Numbered from the stretch's first letter, positions 1 to 8,221 are shown. The stretch: 21,237 nt of DNA from Chloroflexota bacterium (GCA_029858845.1 JAOUEG010000004.1:1-21237); one strand, 5' to 3'. Notes: generated from the letters alone by a model not told the origin. Translations and numbers: made by a program.

Positions 1-1919
1 CGCCCTCGGGGCAGCCTGCGCCTACTGAACCGTCGGCGGCGATGCTGCGGATCGCGATCGACGGCGCTCTCGAGGGGGGGTTGGCCAATGCCGCCACCGG
101 CGGCGACGCGGTCAGGCTGGCCGGCTTCCTGTACGACGGTCTGTATGGACTGGATGAGGAACTGCGGCCGGTGCCGCGGTTGGCGGCGGGCCCGGCCGCG
201 GTATCGGCGGACGGCCGCACGTGGACGTTGACCTTGCGCGATGGCGTCCGCTTCCATAACGGGGAGCTGCTGACCGCGGACGACGTGGTCCACACGTATG
301 AACGGGCGATGAGCCCCAGGTGCGGCTTCTCGTCCGGGAACTGCTTGTCGGCGATCCTGGCCGGGACCGCCAGGGTGGACGACCGTACGGTGGCCTTCAC
401 GTTGAGGGAGCCCGGCGCGTCCTTTGCGGCGACGGCCCTCCGACTCGGGATCGAGAGCAAGGCGGCGGTGGGCGCGTCCTACGAGCGCTTCCTCGCCGGG
501 ATCGCCGGTGTCACGGCATCCGAAACGTCGAGCTACCTCGATCTGGTCGCGGCCGAGGAGGCGCGGCCGACGGGGCCTCCCGGTCCCGACGGCGATCCGA
601 CGGTCGCGTACGGGCCATTCCGCGCCGCGGGCGAAGCGCTCCTGACGCGGGCGGCGGTGGACCTGCCCGATCCCGTGCTTCACACGGCCGACGGGGACTT
701 CGACGAGGGCAGCTACGTCCGCGATGTCGTGGCCCGCGTCCAGGCGGTCGATGCGACATTCACGAGCACGCGCCTCGATGCCATGGCGGCTGCGTATCCG
801 TACCTGGACCTGCAGAACGCGCCGGTCGGAACCGGTCCGTTCGTCCTCGCCGCCGAGCGTGTCGGCGCCGAGACCGGCAGCGTGCTCTCGTTGATCGCCA
901 ACGAGGCGTACTTCCTCGGCGCGCCGGAGATCGAGCGGGTGGAGGTTCGCATCGCCGGCTCGGATGTGGCGGCCGCCCGCGCGGTACTCGACGGCGAGGT
1001 GGACTGGCGTCCCTCGGTCCGACCGACGACGTATGACGCGATACGCGGCGACCCTGCGGCGCGGTTCGTGGAATATCCGGAATTCGGGTTCCTCGGCCTG
1101 TACTTCAACCTGCATCCGGAGGCGGACGGCCTTTTCCTCGATCGAAGGCTGCGACAGGCCGTGGCCTACTGCTTCGATATCCAGGTGACCACGGCGTCGG
1201 CGACGGATCGTCACGGTCTCGCCATCTCCAGCGAGATCCCGGTGATGTCATGGGCGTATCCACCGTCCGGGCTGGCAACCTACCCGATGGACGCGGGCCG
1301 CGCGATCGGCCTCATCGAGGCGGCCGGATGGACTCGCGGCGACGACGATATCTACGTGAAGGACGGGCGCCGCCTGTCCACCACCGTCGCCGTTCGGGAG
1401 GGGTTCCCGGCGCGCGCTGCCTGGCTCCGGCTCATGGCCGACCAGGTGCGTTCATGCGGGATCGACTTCCAGGTGGCGGAGACGAGCTTCGCGTCCATCC
1501 TCGACATGCTCGTCGTCTATCCGCACGTGAATGCGGCGGCGCCCGAGGACGGCCGCTCGTTCGACGTCTACTTCGGCGGCTTCGATACGGGCATCGATCC
1601 GGATCCGTTCCGCTTCTACCACTCCTCGGAGTGCTCCAGTGCCGAGCGGCCCGACACCTACAACTTCGGTTGCTACCAGAGCGAGACGGTGGACCGGCTC
1701 ATCGATGCGGGCCGGGTCGAGACCGACCAAGCGAAGCGCGCCGAGATCTACCACGAGTACGCCGTGCGGCTTTCGGAGGACCTGCCCGTGATCTACGCCT
1801 GGTCGGACCTGATTCGCGAGGCGATCAGCCCGACGCTCGGCACGACGGCCGACCGCGGGTTGCAGCTGGATACGCCCACCTGGTACCGCCAGCTCGAGCG
1901 GCTGACCAACGTCCGCTGA
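1..1919 (+). CDS. ABC transporter family-5 solute-binding protein, 5' end outside window
   Basis: Extracytoplasmic binding protein for a peptide/nickel-type ABC importer (SBP_bac_5 family); the ligand cannot be told from sequence. The first Met in frame is at 42, but the frame is open from the left edge and the preceding codons encode a Pro/Ser/Ala/Thr/Glu-rich stretch (GQPAPTEPSAA) typical of the linker after a lipoprotein cysteine. I therefore infer that the signal peptide and true start lie upstream. From Met42 there are 625 residues in canonical order: an LRIAIDG strand, YDGLYGLD, then SADGRTWTLTLRDGVRFHNG and LTADDVVHTYER near residues 55-90, GTGPF near 270, and the C-terminal lobe with DRRLRQAVAYCFD near 370. 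It stops at TGA, 33 nt from the convergent oppF-type gene. It has no permease of its own here and may share the neighbouring transporter. Family call firm; substrate unknown. Confidence 0.9.
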   Translation, partial: PSGQPAPTEPSAAMLRIAIDGALEGGLANAATGGDAVRLAGFLYDGLYGLDEELRPVPRLAAGPAAVSADGRTWTLTLRDGVRFHNGELLTADDVVHTYERAMSPRCGFSSGNCLSAILAGTARVDDRTVAFTLREPGASFAATALRLGIESKAAVGASYERFLAGIAGVTASETSSYLDLVAAEEARPTGPPGPDGDPTVAYGPFRAAGEALLTRAAVDLPDPVLHTADGDFDEGSYVRDVVARVQAVDATFTSTRLDAMAAAYPYLDLQNAPVGTGPFVLAAERVGAETGSVLSLIANEAYFLGAPEIERVEVRIAGSDVAAARAVLDGEVDWRPSVRPTTYDAIRGDPAARFVEYPEFGFLGLYFNLHPEADGLFLDRRLRQAVAYCFDIQVTTASATDRHGLAISSEIPVMSWAYPPSGLATYPMDAGRAIGLIEAAGWTRGDDDIYVKDGRRLSTTVAVREGFPARAAWLRLMADQVRSCGIDFQVAETSFASILDMLVVYPHVNAAAPEDGRSFDVYFGGFDTGIDPDPFRFYHSSECSSAERPDTYNFGCYQSETVDRLIDAGRVETDQAKRAEIYHEYAVRLSEDLPVIYAWSDLIREAISPTLGTTADRGLQLDTPTWYRQLERLTNVR

Positions 1920-1927
1920 CCGTCCGG

Positions 1928-1945
1928 TCCGGCCCGTGGGCCGGA
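1928..1945. terminator. Hairpin in convergent gap, possible bidirectional terminator
   Basis: A perfect 8-bp inverted repeat (TCCGGCCC, GT loop, GGGCCGGA) fills most of the 33-nt gap between two convergent genes. There is no T-run on either strand, so it is not a classical intrinsic terminator. Its position argues for 3'-end formation or for blocking convergent transcription. Confidence 0.4.
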
Positions 1946-1952
1946 TGCGGGA

Positions 1953-2999
1953 TCAGCCGCCTGGCGTCCGGAAATGGCAGGCGCACAGGTGATCCCCGCC
2001 GAGATCGATCAGCGGCGGGATCTCGGCGGCGCAGATCTCCGGGTCGCCCATCTCCCTGCGCAACGGACAGCGTGGATGGAAGCGACACCCGCTGGGCGGA
2101 TTGACCGGGCTCGGGACGTCGCCGGTCAGGATGACGCGCTGACGGCGGGCCTCGGGATCGGGTACAGGGATGGCCGACATGAGGGCGAGGGTGTACGGGT
2201 GCTCCTGCTGCCGGAACAGTTCGCGGCGATCCGCCAGCTCCGCGACGCGCCCGAGGTACATCACTGCGACGCGGTCGCTGATGTGTTCGACCACACCCAT
2301 GTTGTGCGCGACGAAGACGTAGGTGAGGCCCAGTTCCCGCTGCAGGTTCTTGAGCAGGTTGAGAACCTGTGCCTGGATCGAGACGTCCAGCGCGGAGACC
2401 GGCTCGTCACACACGACCAGGTCCGGCTCCAGCACGAGGGCCCGGGCGATACCGATGCGCTGCCGTTGGCCCCCGGAGAACTCGTGGGGATAGCGACGGG
2501 CGTGATACGACTGGAGCCCGACCATGTCCATCATCCTGGCGACCTTCTCGCGTCGCTCCGACGGCGTCCCGAGCTCATGGATCCGCAGGCCCTCGCCGAT
2601 GCTGTCGCCGATCGGCGTTCGGGGATCCAGGCTGGAATAGGGGTCCTGGAAGATGATCTGCATCCGCCGTCGATACGGCTTCAGCGCGGCGCCATGAAGC
2701 TCCGTGAGTTCCACGCCGTCGAACCGGATGCTCCCCGACGTCGGTTCGATGAGACGCAGGAGCAGGCGTCCGACCGTGGTCTTCCCGCAGCCGGATTCCC
2801 CGACGAGCCCGAGCGTCTCCCCGCGTCGGATCTCGAAGCTGACGCCATCGACCGCCTGGACGTGGCCCACGGTGCGCTGGAGGATGCCTCCCCGGATGGG
2901 GAAGTGCTTGACCAGGTCGCGCACCTCGACCAGCGGGGTGGGGGATGCCGCCGAAGGGCTGCCCTGCCCAGCCACGGTCGTTGCGTTGGCCGCCGTCAT
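1953..2999 (-). CDS. Peptide ABC transporter ATP-binding protein (OppF/DppF type)
   Basis: One of the two ATPase subunits that drive import through the DppB/DppC-type permeases encoded just upstream. It has 348 residues, normal for OppF/DppF. Visible motifs are Walker A GESGCGKT (67-74), the Q-loop in IIFQDPYSSLDP, signature FSGGQRQR (174-181), Walker B LVVCDEP (194-200) and the H-loop His232. The C-terminal oligopeptide-transporter extension has the usual cysteine set (GCRFHPRC, EIC, HLCAC). The ATG at 2999 is chosen because it forms an ATGA overlap with the stop of the oppD-type gene. The longer open frame upstream runs antisense-free inside oppD and has no family similarity. It is the last gene of a five-gene leftward operon. 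Confidence 0.95.
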   Translation of the reverse strand: MTAANATTVAGQGSPSAASPTPLVEVRDLVKHFPIRGGILQRTVGHVQAVDGVSFEIRRGETLGLVGESGCGKTTVGRLLLRLIEPTSGSIRFDGVELTELHGAALKPYRRRMQIIFQDPYSSLDPRTPIGDSIGEGLRIHELGTPSERREKVARMMDMVGLQSYHARRYPHEFSGGQRQRIGIARALVLEPDLVVCDEPVSALDVSIQAQVLNLLKNLQRELGLTYVFVAHNMGVVEHISDRVAVMYLGRVAELADRRELFRQQEHPYTLALMSAIPVPDPEARRQRVILTGDVPSPVNPPSGCRFHPRCPLRREMGDPEICAAEIPPLIDLGGDHLCACHFRTPGG

Positions 3000-4096
3000 T
3001 CGCCCTCCTGCGCCCGCGGCATGAGGCCGCCGGCCGCGTCGTGGTACAGCCAGCAGCGGACATCGTGATCCGGCTGGACCGGCAGCAGCGCCGGATGGAC
3101 TTCCGTCGCGATGGCGACGTCCTCCTCGATCCGGGCCATGCAGCGAGGGGCGAACCGGCAGCCCTTGGGCAGGTCGATCAGGTTGGGCACGTTGCCGGGG
3201 ATGACCGCGAGCTCCTCCTGGACCGCACCCACGACCGGGATCGAACCGATCAACCCGCGGGTGTACGGGTGCAGGGGCCGGCGGAACAGCGACACCGTGT
3301 CCGACTGTTCCACGATCTCGCCGGCGTACATCACCGCGACCCGGTCGCACATCTCCGCGACCACCCCGAGGTCGTGCGTGATCAGGACGATGGCCGTGCC
3401 CGTTTCGTCGCGCAGGTTGCGCATGAGGTCGAGGATCTGCGCCTGGATCGTGACGTCCAGGGCGGTGGTCGGTTCGTCGGCGATCAGCAGCTCGGGCTCG
3501 CAGGCCAGTGCCATCGCGATCATCACGCGCTGGGCCATGCCCCCGGACATCTCGTGGGGGAAGTTCTTGAGACGCCGTTCGGGGTCGGGGATGCCGACCA
3601 TCTTGAGGAGCTCCAGGGCCCGGCTCCGGGCGACCTTGCCCTTCATCCCGCGGTGGATGCGCAGGACCTCCTCGATCTGGCGCCCGACGTCCCAGACCGG
3701 GTTGAGCGAGGAGGTCGGCTGCTGGAAGATCATGCTGATCCGGTCACCCCGGATCTTGCGCATCTCCTCGTCCTTGAGCTTGAGCAGGTCCTGCCCGTCG
3801 AACAGGATCTCGCCCTTCACGATCCGGCCCGGCTTGGCCACGAGTCGCATGATGGATAGGCTGGTCACGCTCTTGCCGCATCCGGACTCGCCCACCAGGC
3901 CCATGATCTCGCCGCGGTCGACGTGGAAATCGATCCCGTCCACCGCGCGCACAAGACCGTCACGCGTGTAGAACGACGTGTGCAGGTCCTTGATCTCGAG
4001 CAGTGGATGCTCGCCCCGCTCGTGTCGCGGTCGGCGCTTGGAGCTCGGGACCAGTTCCTCGATGACGGTTTCCTCGGGCGCGTCGGCGGTCGTCAT
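2996..4096 (-). CDS. Peptide ABC transporter ATP-binding protein (OppD/DppD type)
   Basis: Second ATPase subunit of the peptide/nickel-type importer, 366 residues. It has an acidic/basic N-terminal extension of about 30 residues, then Walker A GESGCGKS (69-76), Q-loop IFQQPTSSLNP, signature MSGGMAQR (183-190), Walker B LLIADEP (203-209) and H-loop His241. Together with the OppF-type partner it should form the heterodimeric ATPase. The C-terminal extension keeps GCRFAPRC and a later VRCW cysteine, but the third cysteine present in the partner is absent. Both ends overlap neighbours by 4 nt (ATGA), which fixes the start at 4096 and implies translational coupling with the dppC-type gene before it and the oppF-type gene after it. 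Confidence 0.95.
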   Translation of the reverse strand: MTTADAPEETVIEELVPSSKRRPRHERGEHPLLEIKDLHTSFYTRDGLVRAVDGIDFHVDRGEIMGLVGESGCGKSVTSLSIMRLVAKPGRIVKGEILFDGQDLLKLKDEEMRKIRGDRISMIFQQPTSSLNPVWDVGRQIEEVLRIHRGMKGKVARSRALELLKMVGIPDPERRLKNFPHEMSGGMAQRVMIAMALACEPELLIADEPTTALDVTIQAQILDLMRNLRDETGTAIVLITHDLGVVAEMCDRVAVMYAGEIVEQSDTVSLFRRPLHPYTRGLIGSIPVVGAVQEELAVIPGNVPNLIDLPKGCRFAPRCMARIEEDVAIATEVHPALLPVQPDHDVRCWLYHDAAGGLMPRAQEGE

Positions 4097-5040
4097 CGGT
4101 TGAGCCTCGGATCGAGAGCATCGCGCAACCCGTCGCCGATGAGATTGAAGGCAAGCACGCTCAGGGTGATGGCGATCCCGGGGAAGATGATGAGATGCGG
4201 GGCGGAGAAGAACAGGTTCCGGTCGCTCGCGATCATGAAGCCCCACTCGGCGGTGGGCGGCTGCGCGCCGAGGCCGACGAAGGACAGTGCGGCCACCTCC
4301 AGGATCGCTCCGCCGATGCCGAGCGTGCCCTGGACGATCAGGGGCGTCAGCGAGTTCGGCAGGATCCGGCGGGTGAGGATCCCGCGTGACGACTCGCCCA
4401 GCGCACGGGACGCCGTCACGAAATCGGTTTCGCGGACGGACAGGACCGAGGCGCGCATGACGCGCGCATAGATCGGGATCGACACGATCCCGATCGCCAG
4501 CATCGCGTTCGTCAGGCCCGTGCCGAGGACGGTCACGATCGCGATCGCGAGGATCAGGCTGGGGAACGACAGGACCACGTCCATCATCCGCATCAGGACG
4601 TTGTCCGACGCGCCACCGGCGTAGCCCGCGATCGCCCCGATGATGGTCCCGACCACGATGGCGAACGACACCGTCAGGAATCCGATCTGGAGCGAGACGC
4701 GGGAACCGTGGACCACCCGGCTGAACTCGTCGCGGATGTTGGAGTCGAGACCCATCAGGTGTTGAGGCTCGTCCTCGGGGCAGCCGAACAGGTGGATGCA
4801 CGGCGGATCGCCTCGCGAGCCCGGCTCACCGAGGTCCAGCATGGACGTGTTGGGCTCGTACGGGGCGATCAGCGGTGCGAAGACCGCGACCAGGAACAGG
4901 ATGCTCATGATCGTCAGGCCGACCACGGCCGAGCGCTGTCGCAGGACGTTGCGAATGGTGTCGCGGCGCAGGGATGACGACCCGGCCTTCTCGGCAAGGA
5001 TGTCGACCGTCGCGTCCATCGACGGTTCGGCGTGGCTCAT
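4093..5040 (-). CDS. Peptide ABC transporter permease (DppC type)
   Basis: Inner-membrane permease subunit of the importer, 315 residues. A cytoplasmic N-terminus is followed by a first membrane segment at about 39-60. A periplasmic loop containing two cysteines (81 and 87) leads to five further hydrophobic segments between about 117 and 305. The ATPase-contact (EAA-type) loop is SRALGESSRGILTRRILPNS near 211-230, and GLGAQPPTAEWG is the family's usual late motif. It overlaps the oppD-type gene by ATGA and starts 10 nt after the dppB-type stop. The substrate class, di/oligopeptide or related, is inferred only from family. Confidence 0.95.
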   Translation of the reverse strand: MSHAEPSMDATVDILAEKAGSSSLRRDTIRNVLRQRSAVVGLTIMSILFLVAVFAPLIAPYEPNTSMLDLGEPGSRGDPPCIHLFGCPEDEPQHLMGLDSNIRDEFSRVVHGSRVSLQIGFLTVSFAIVVGTIIGAIAGYAGGASDNVLMRMMDVVLSFPSLILAIAIVTVLGTGLTNAMLAIGIVSIPIYARVMRASVLSVRETDFVTASRALGESSRGILTRRILPNSLTPLIVQGTLGIGGAILEVAALSFVGLGAQPPTAEWGFMIASDRNLFFSAPHLIIFPGIAITLSVLAFNLIGDGLRDALDPRLNR

Positions 5041-5050
5041 CGCGCGGGCC

Positions 5051-6127
5051 TCATGACAGGCGGATCCGCGGGTCCAGGAAGGCGTACGACACGTCGACGA
5101 TCAGGTTCACGGTCAGGTAGGCGAGGGCGACCACGATCGTGACTCCCTGGATGACGATGTAGTCGCGACCCTGGATGGCCTCGAAGAGCGTCTTGCCCAT
5201 GCCGGTCAGGTTGAAGATCGTCTCGGTCAGGATCGCCCCGGACAGGAAGGCGCCGAGCGAGAGGCCGATGACGGTCACGACCGGCAGGAGCGCGTTGCGC
5301 ATCCCGTGCCGGAGGACCACCGATCGCTCCTTGAGGCCCTTTGCCCGGGCCGTCCGAACGTAATCGAGGCCAAGCACCTCGAGGAGGCTCGACCGCGTCA
5401 TCCGCGCGATGATGGCCAGTGGGATGGTTCCGACGGCGATCGCGGGCAGGATCAGATGCCGAGCGGCATCCGCGAACGTCTCCCATTGTCCGGTCACGAG
5501 CGTGTTGAACGTATAGATGTTCGAGAAGAAGTCCAGCACCGACCGTGGAGCTCCGCTCAGCTCCTGTAATCCCCAGCTTTCCGCCAGCGGGATCACCGTG
5601 ACGCCCGGCGACAGGCGGCCCGACGGCGGGAGCGCGAGGAAGGTGTCCTTGAGCAGGACGGCGAAGACGAACGCCAGCAGCAGGCCGAGGACGAAGACGG
5701 GAGTCGAGACACCAAGGTTGGCGAGGACCATCGTGCCGACGTCCACCGGCGAGTTGCGGCGGGTGGCGGACAGCAGGCCGAGCGTCACGCCGACGACCGT
5801 CGCGAAGAGCAGGGCGACGACCGTCAGCTCGACGGTGACGGGCAGTCGCTCCAGCAGGATGTCCGTGACGGGTCGGCCGAATCGGATGGAACTGCCCAGG
5901 TCACCCTGGAGTAGGGCCCCGAGATAGATCAGGAACTGCTCCCAGATCGGCTTGTCCAGGCCATAGCGGATCTCGAACTGGGCGCAGAGTTCCGGGGTGG
6001 CCTTCTCGCCGTAGGTGGCCGTGCACGGATCACCCGGGATGACCCGGGCGAGGATGAACACGAGCATCACGATCCCGATCAGGACCGGGATGCTGTAGAT
6101 CAGGCGGCGGATGATGAAGCGCGTCAT
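5051..6127 (-). CDS. Peptide ABC transporter permease (DppB type)
   Basis: Partner inner-membrane permease, 358 residues, somewhat longer than typical because of a periplasmic insertion around 160-215. MTRFIIRRLIYSIPVLIG starts the first membrane segment and ARVIPGDP (27-34) is the family hallmark. Further segments lie at about 100-120, 135-160, 225-245, 283-303 and 328-350. The ATPase-contact loop is RTARAKGLKERSVVLRHGMR (258-277). The start at 6127 gives the standard DppB N-terminus and has a purine-rich stretch (AGGGACGAGAAG) upstream. It lies 117 nt downstream of the binding-protein stop, with a strong hairpin between them, and 10 nt before the dppC-type gene. Confidence 0.95.
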   Translation of the reverse strand: MTRFIIRRLIYSIPVLIGIVMLVFILARVIPGDPCTATYGEKATPELCAQFEIRYGLDKPIWEQFLIYLGALLQGDLGSSIRFGRPVTDILLERLPVTVELTVVALLFATVVGVTLGLLSATRRNSPVDVGTMVLANLGVSTPVFVLGLLLAFVFAVLLKDTFLALPPSGRLSPGVTVIPLAESWGLQELSGAPRSVLDFFSNIYTFNTLVTGQWETFADAARHLILPAIAVGTIPLAIIARMTRSSLLEVLGLDYVRTARAKGLKERSVVLRHGMRNALLPVVTVIGLSLGAFLSGAILTETIFNLTGMGKTLFEAIQGRDYIVIQGVTIVVALAYLTVNLIVDVSYAFLDPRIRLS

Positions 6128-6200
6128 CCGGGCTTCTCGTCCCTTTAGAAGTCAGGGTGATGGACGGGCGGATGGTACGGGGTGTGAGACGTGAGGATGC

Positions 6201-6232
6201 GCGAAGGGCGCCGCCTCGGCGGCGCCCTTCGC
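6201..6232 (-). terminator. Strong hairpin between binding-protein and permease genes
   Basis: A perfect 15-bp inverted repeat (GCGAAGGGCGCCGCC, 2-nt gap, then its complement) starts 12 nt after the TAA of the binding-protein gene. There is no T-run after it on the minus strand. Such hairpins in ABC operons commonly act as partial terminators or 3' mRNA stabilisers, giving more binding protein than permease. That role is inferred here; the repeat itself is seen directly. Confidence 0.55.
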
Positions 6233-6244
6233 TTGATGGACGGG

Positions 6245-8026
6245 TTACCCCTCCGGCGCCGGTGGCGGCGGGTTCAGGAAGCCCGAGAACAGACCGGGGA
6301 AGTACGTGAACGATCCGTCGCGACCCTTGTGCAGCGGATGGTCGGCATCCCACTGCACGGCGTAGGTCAGGACGACGTCGTTCGCATCGAGCGCTGCACC
6401 GTCGTGGAATGTCACGCCAGAACGGAGCGTGCAGGTCCAGACGGTCAACTCGGTGTTCGGCTCGCACTTCTCGGCGAGGGCCGGCTCGGCGGCCGTGCCG
6501 GCGACCTCATAGGAGTACAGCGACTCGGTCATCTGCTCGCAAACGCGGAGCGCCTCGCCGTCGGACTCGTCGGCGCAGTACAGGCCGGGCGGCTCTGCGT
6601 TCTGCATCCAGACGAACTGGCTCCGATCGCCGGGCGTCATGACCGCGAAGTATTCGTTGCCGAGTGGCGACGAGTGTGCGTCCGTGACATCCGCCCGATA
6701 GGCCACGGCGGAGCCGCCATGGGCGATCGGGATCATCGGAACGTGGGTCTTGATGGCGTTGTTGGCGGTGACGTACGACGGCTCGCGCGCGGCGTCGTCG
6801 GTGCCGGCCCCACCCGCGGCCAGGGCCGAGGTGATGTCATCCCACTTGTCGCCGAACTGCAGCGACGAGCCGGAGCCGAAGTGGAAGTCGAGGAAGTTGG
6901 TGACGTCGGGATAGTCAGCACCCCAGCCGAGAAGGTGGATGCCCTCGAGCTTGCCGGCGTCGGCGTTGTCGAGGAAGGTGCCGGACTCCTGGACCTCGAT
7001 GTCCGCGGTGATGTTGAGGTTGGCCTTCAGCTGGGCCTGGATGTCCTGGGCGACGACGTTCGGGTCCGGCAGGTAGCTGCGGACGACGTCGCGATACTGG
7101 ATCTTGGTGGTGAAGCCGTCCGGGAAGCCCGCGTCCGCCAGCATCTGCTTGGCGGCCGCCGCATCGAACTCGTACCACGCGTCACCCGCGCATCCGTTCG
7201 GGATGGCGCAGGGGGTGAAGTGCGTGGCGACTTCGGATCCGGGCGGATAGAAGTTGTCGACGAGCCGCTGCCGGTCGATGCCCATGGCGATCGCCTGGCG
7301 GACCATGTCGTTATCGAACGGAGCGTAGGTGTTGTTCATGCCGACGTAGAAGATGTTCAGGCCGGCGCGGGGCTTGAGCGCCAGCGCCGCATCGCCCTCG
7401 ACGGTCGGGAAGTCGGTCGGGCCGACGTTGTCGATCCCGTCCACGGTGCCGGACTGCAGCTCGACGAGCCGCTGCGCGGCCTCCGTGCTCCAGCGGAAGA
7501 TGAGCTTCTCCGTCTTGGCCTGGTTGCCCCAGTACGCGTCGTTGCGCGCCATGGTCACGTCAGAGCCGCGGTTCCAGGCTTCCAGCTTGTACGGGCCGGT
7601 GCCGTTGACCTCGTTGACGATCGCCTGGTTCGTGGTTCCCGCCGGGTCGATCTTCGATTCGAGCCAGGCGGTGTCATTGATCGCGAACGACGTGAATGCG
7701 ATCTTGGACAGGAACGCGACGTCCGGGTTGCAGAGCTCGAACACGACGGTCTTCTCGTCCGTCGCGCTGATCTTCTTGAAGTTCCCGGTGTACGCGGAGT
7801 GGTTGGCATCCGGTGCGTCGGTCTGGCCGCAGGGGGCCTCGCCGGACGCCGGATAGACCATCGCCTCGTACGGCGCCATGCTCTCGGGCGCCGTGGTCGG
7901 GGCGCTACTCTCGGGTGCCGTGGACGGGGTGGTGGTCGCGGTCGAACCGCCACAGGCCGCGAAGACGATCGCCGCGGATGCGGCCAACACCGCGAGCCGT
8001 GGCGACCACCTGCGTGATCTGGACAT
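6245..8026 (-). CDS. Circularly permuted family-5 solute-binding lipoprotein
   Basis: Binding protein of the adjacent importer, 593 residues. The ATG at 8026 is chosen over an upstream in-frame codon because it has a GGAGGAG site 7 nt before it and begins a lipoprotein signal peptide: basic MSRSRRW, hydrophobic core, and lipobox AAC with Cys25. A Thr/Ser/Pro linker covers about 29-50. The fold then begins mid-family: GNFKKISATDEKTVVFELCNPDVAFL (81-106), NGTGPYKLEAW (141-151), DNDMVRQAIAMGIDR (238-252), and the usual C-terminal end VPMIPIAHGGSAVAYRADV (429-447). After this comes the segment that normally starts these proteins: FVWMQNAEPPGLYCADESDG (471-490), TVWTCTLRSGVTFHDGAALD (528-547) and NDVVLTY (549-555), ending in GFLNPPPP. 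Family is certain; permutation is read from motif order. Confidence 0.9.
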   Translation of the reverse strand: MSRSRRWSPRLAVLAASAAIVFAACGGSTATTTPSTAPESSAPTTAPESMAPYEAMVYPASGEAPCGQTDAPDANHSAYTGNFKKISATDEKTVVFELCNPDVAFLSKIAFTSFAINDTAWLESKIDPAGTTNQAIVNEVNGTGPYKLEAWNRGSDVTMARNDAYWGNQAKTEKLIFRWSTEAAQRLVELQSGTVDGIDNVGPTDFPTVEGDAALALKPRAGLNIFYVGMNNTYAPFDNDMVRQAIAMGIDRQRLVDNFYPPGSEVATHFTPCAIPNGCAGDAWYEFDAAAAKQMLADAGFPDGFTTKIQYRDVVRSYLPDPNVVAQDIQAQLKANLNITADIEVQESGTFLDNADAGKLEGIHLLGWGADYPDVTNFLDFHFGSGSSLQFGDKWDDITSALAAGGAGTDDAAREPSYVTANNAIKTHVPMIPIAHGGSAVAYRADVTDAHSSPLGNEYFAVMTPGDRSQFVWMQNAEPPGLYCADESDGEALRVCEQMTESLYSYEVAGTAAEPALAEKCEPNTELTVWTCTLRSGVTFHDGAALDANDVVLTYAVQWDADHPLHKGRDGSFTYFPGLFSGFLNPPPPAPEG

Positions 8027-8033
8027 GCGCAAT

Positions 8034-8040
8034 CTCCTCC
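8034..8040 (-). promoter_or_regulatory. Ribosome binding site of the lipoprotein gene
   Basis: The minus strand reads GGAGGAG, 7 nt before the ATG at 8026. This near-ideal site decides the start in favour of the codon that gives a clean lipoprotein signal peptide. Confidence 0.85.
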
Positions 8041-8136
8041 TCTTCGCTCCGTATCCCGGACCGCGGTCTCCCTGTCCGGGGGGTCGGAGCCGAATCCAGC
8101 CGCGCGACACCCTCCCGGTGCGCACGGATCGCAGGA

Positions 8137-8145
8137 ACACTAGCA
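8137..8145 (-). promoter_or_regulatory. Candidate extended -10 promoter for the transporter operon
   Basis: On the minus strand TGCTAGTGT fits an extended -10 (TGN followed by TAnnnT) and would start a transcript near 8130, giving a leader of about 100 nt before the ATG at 8026. No good -35 is seen. A 10-bp palindrome (CGAGCGCTCG, 8152-8161) lies just upstream of it. The call rests on motif match alone. Confidence 0.35.
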
Positions 8146-8215
8146 CCGGCGCGAGCGCTCGTCACCACCAACCGGCTTGGGGCGGCGGTGCATGCCCGGT
8201 CGGATCCGGGTCGCG

Positions 8216-8221
8216 TATGCT
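8216..8221 (+). promoter_or_regulatory. Candidate -10 box for a leaderless amidase transcript
   Basis: TATGCT ends 7 nt before the ATG at 8229, so transcription would begin at or next to that A. No Shine-Dalgarno sequence precedes the ATG, which fits a leaderless mRNA. The alternative ATG at 8217 lies inside this box. No convincing -35 is visible. Confidence 0.4.

Noticed and set aside
1974..3068. 364-codon rightward open frame opposite the oppF-type gene
   Set aside because: Antisense shadow of a gene with complete ATPase motifs; composition is typical of complementary-strand translation.
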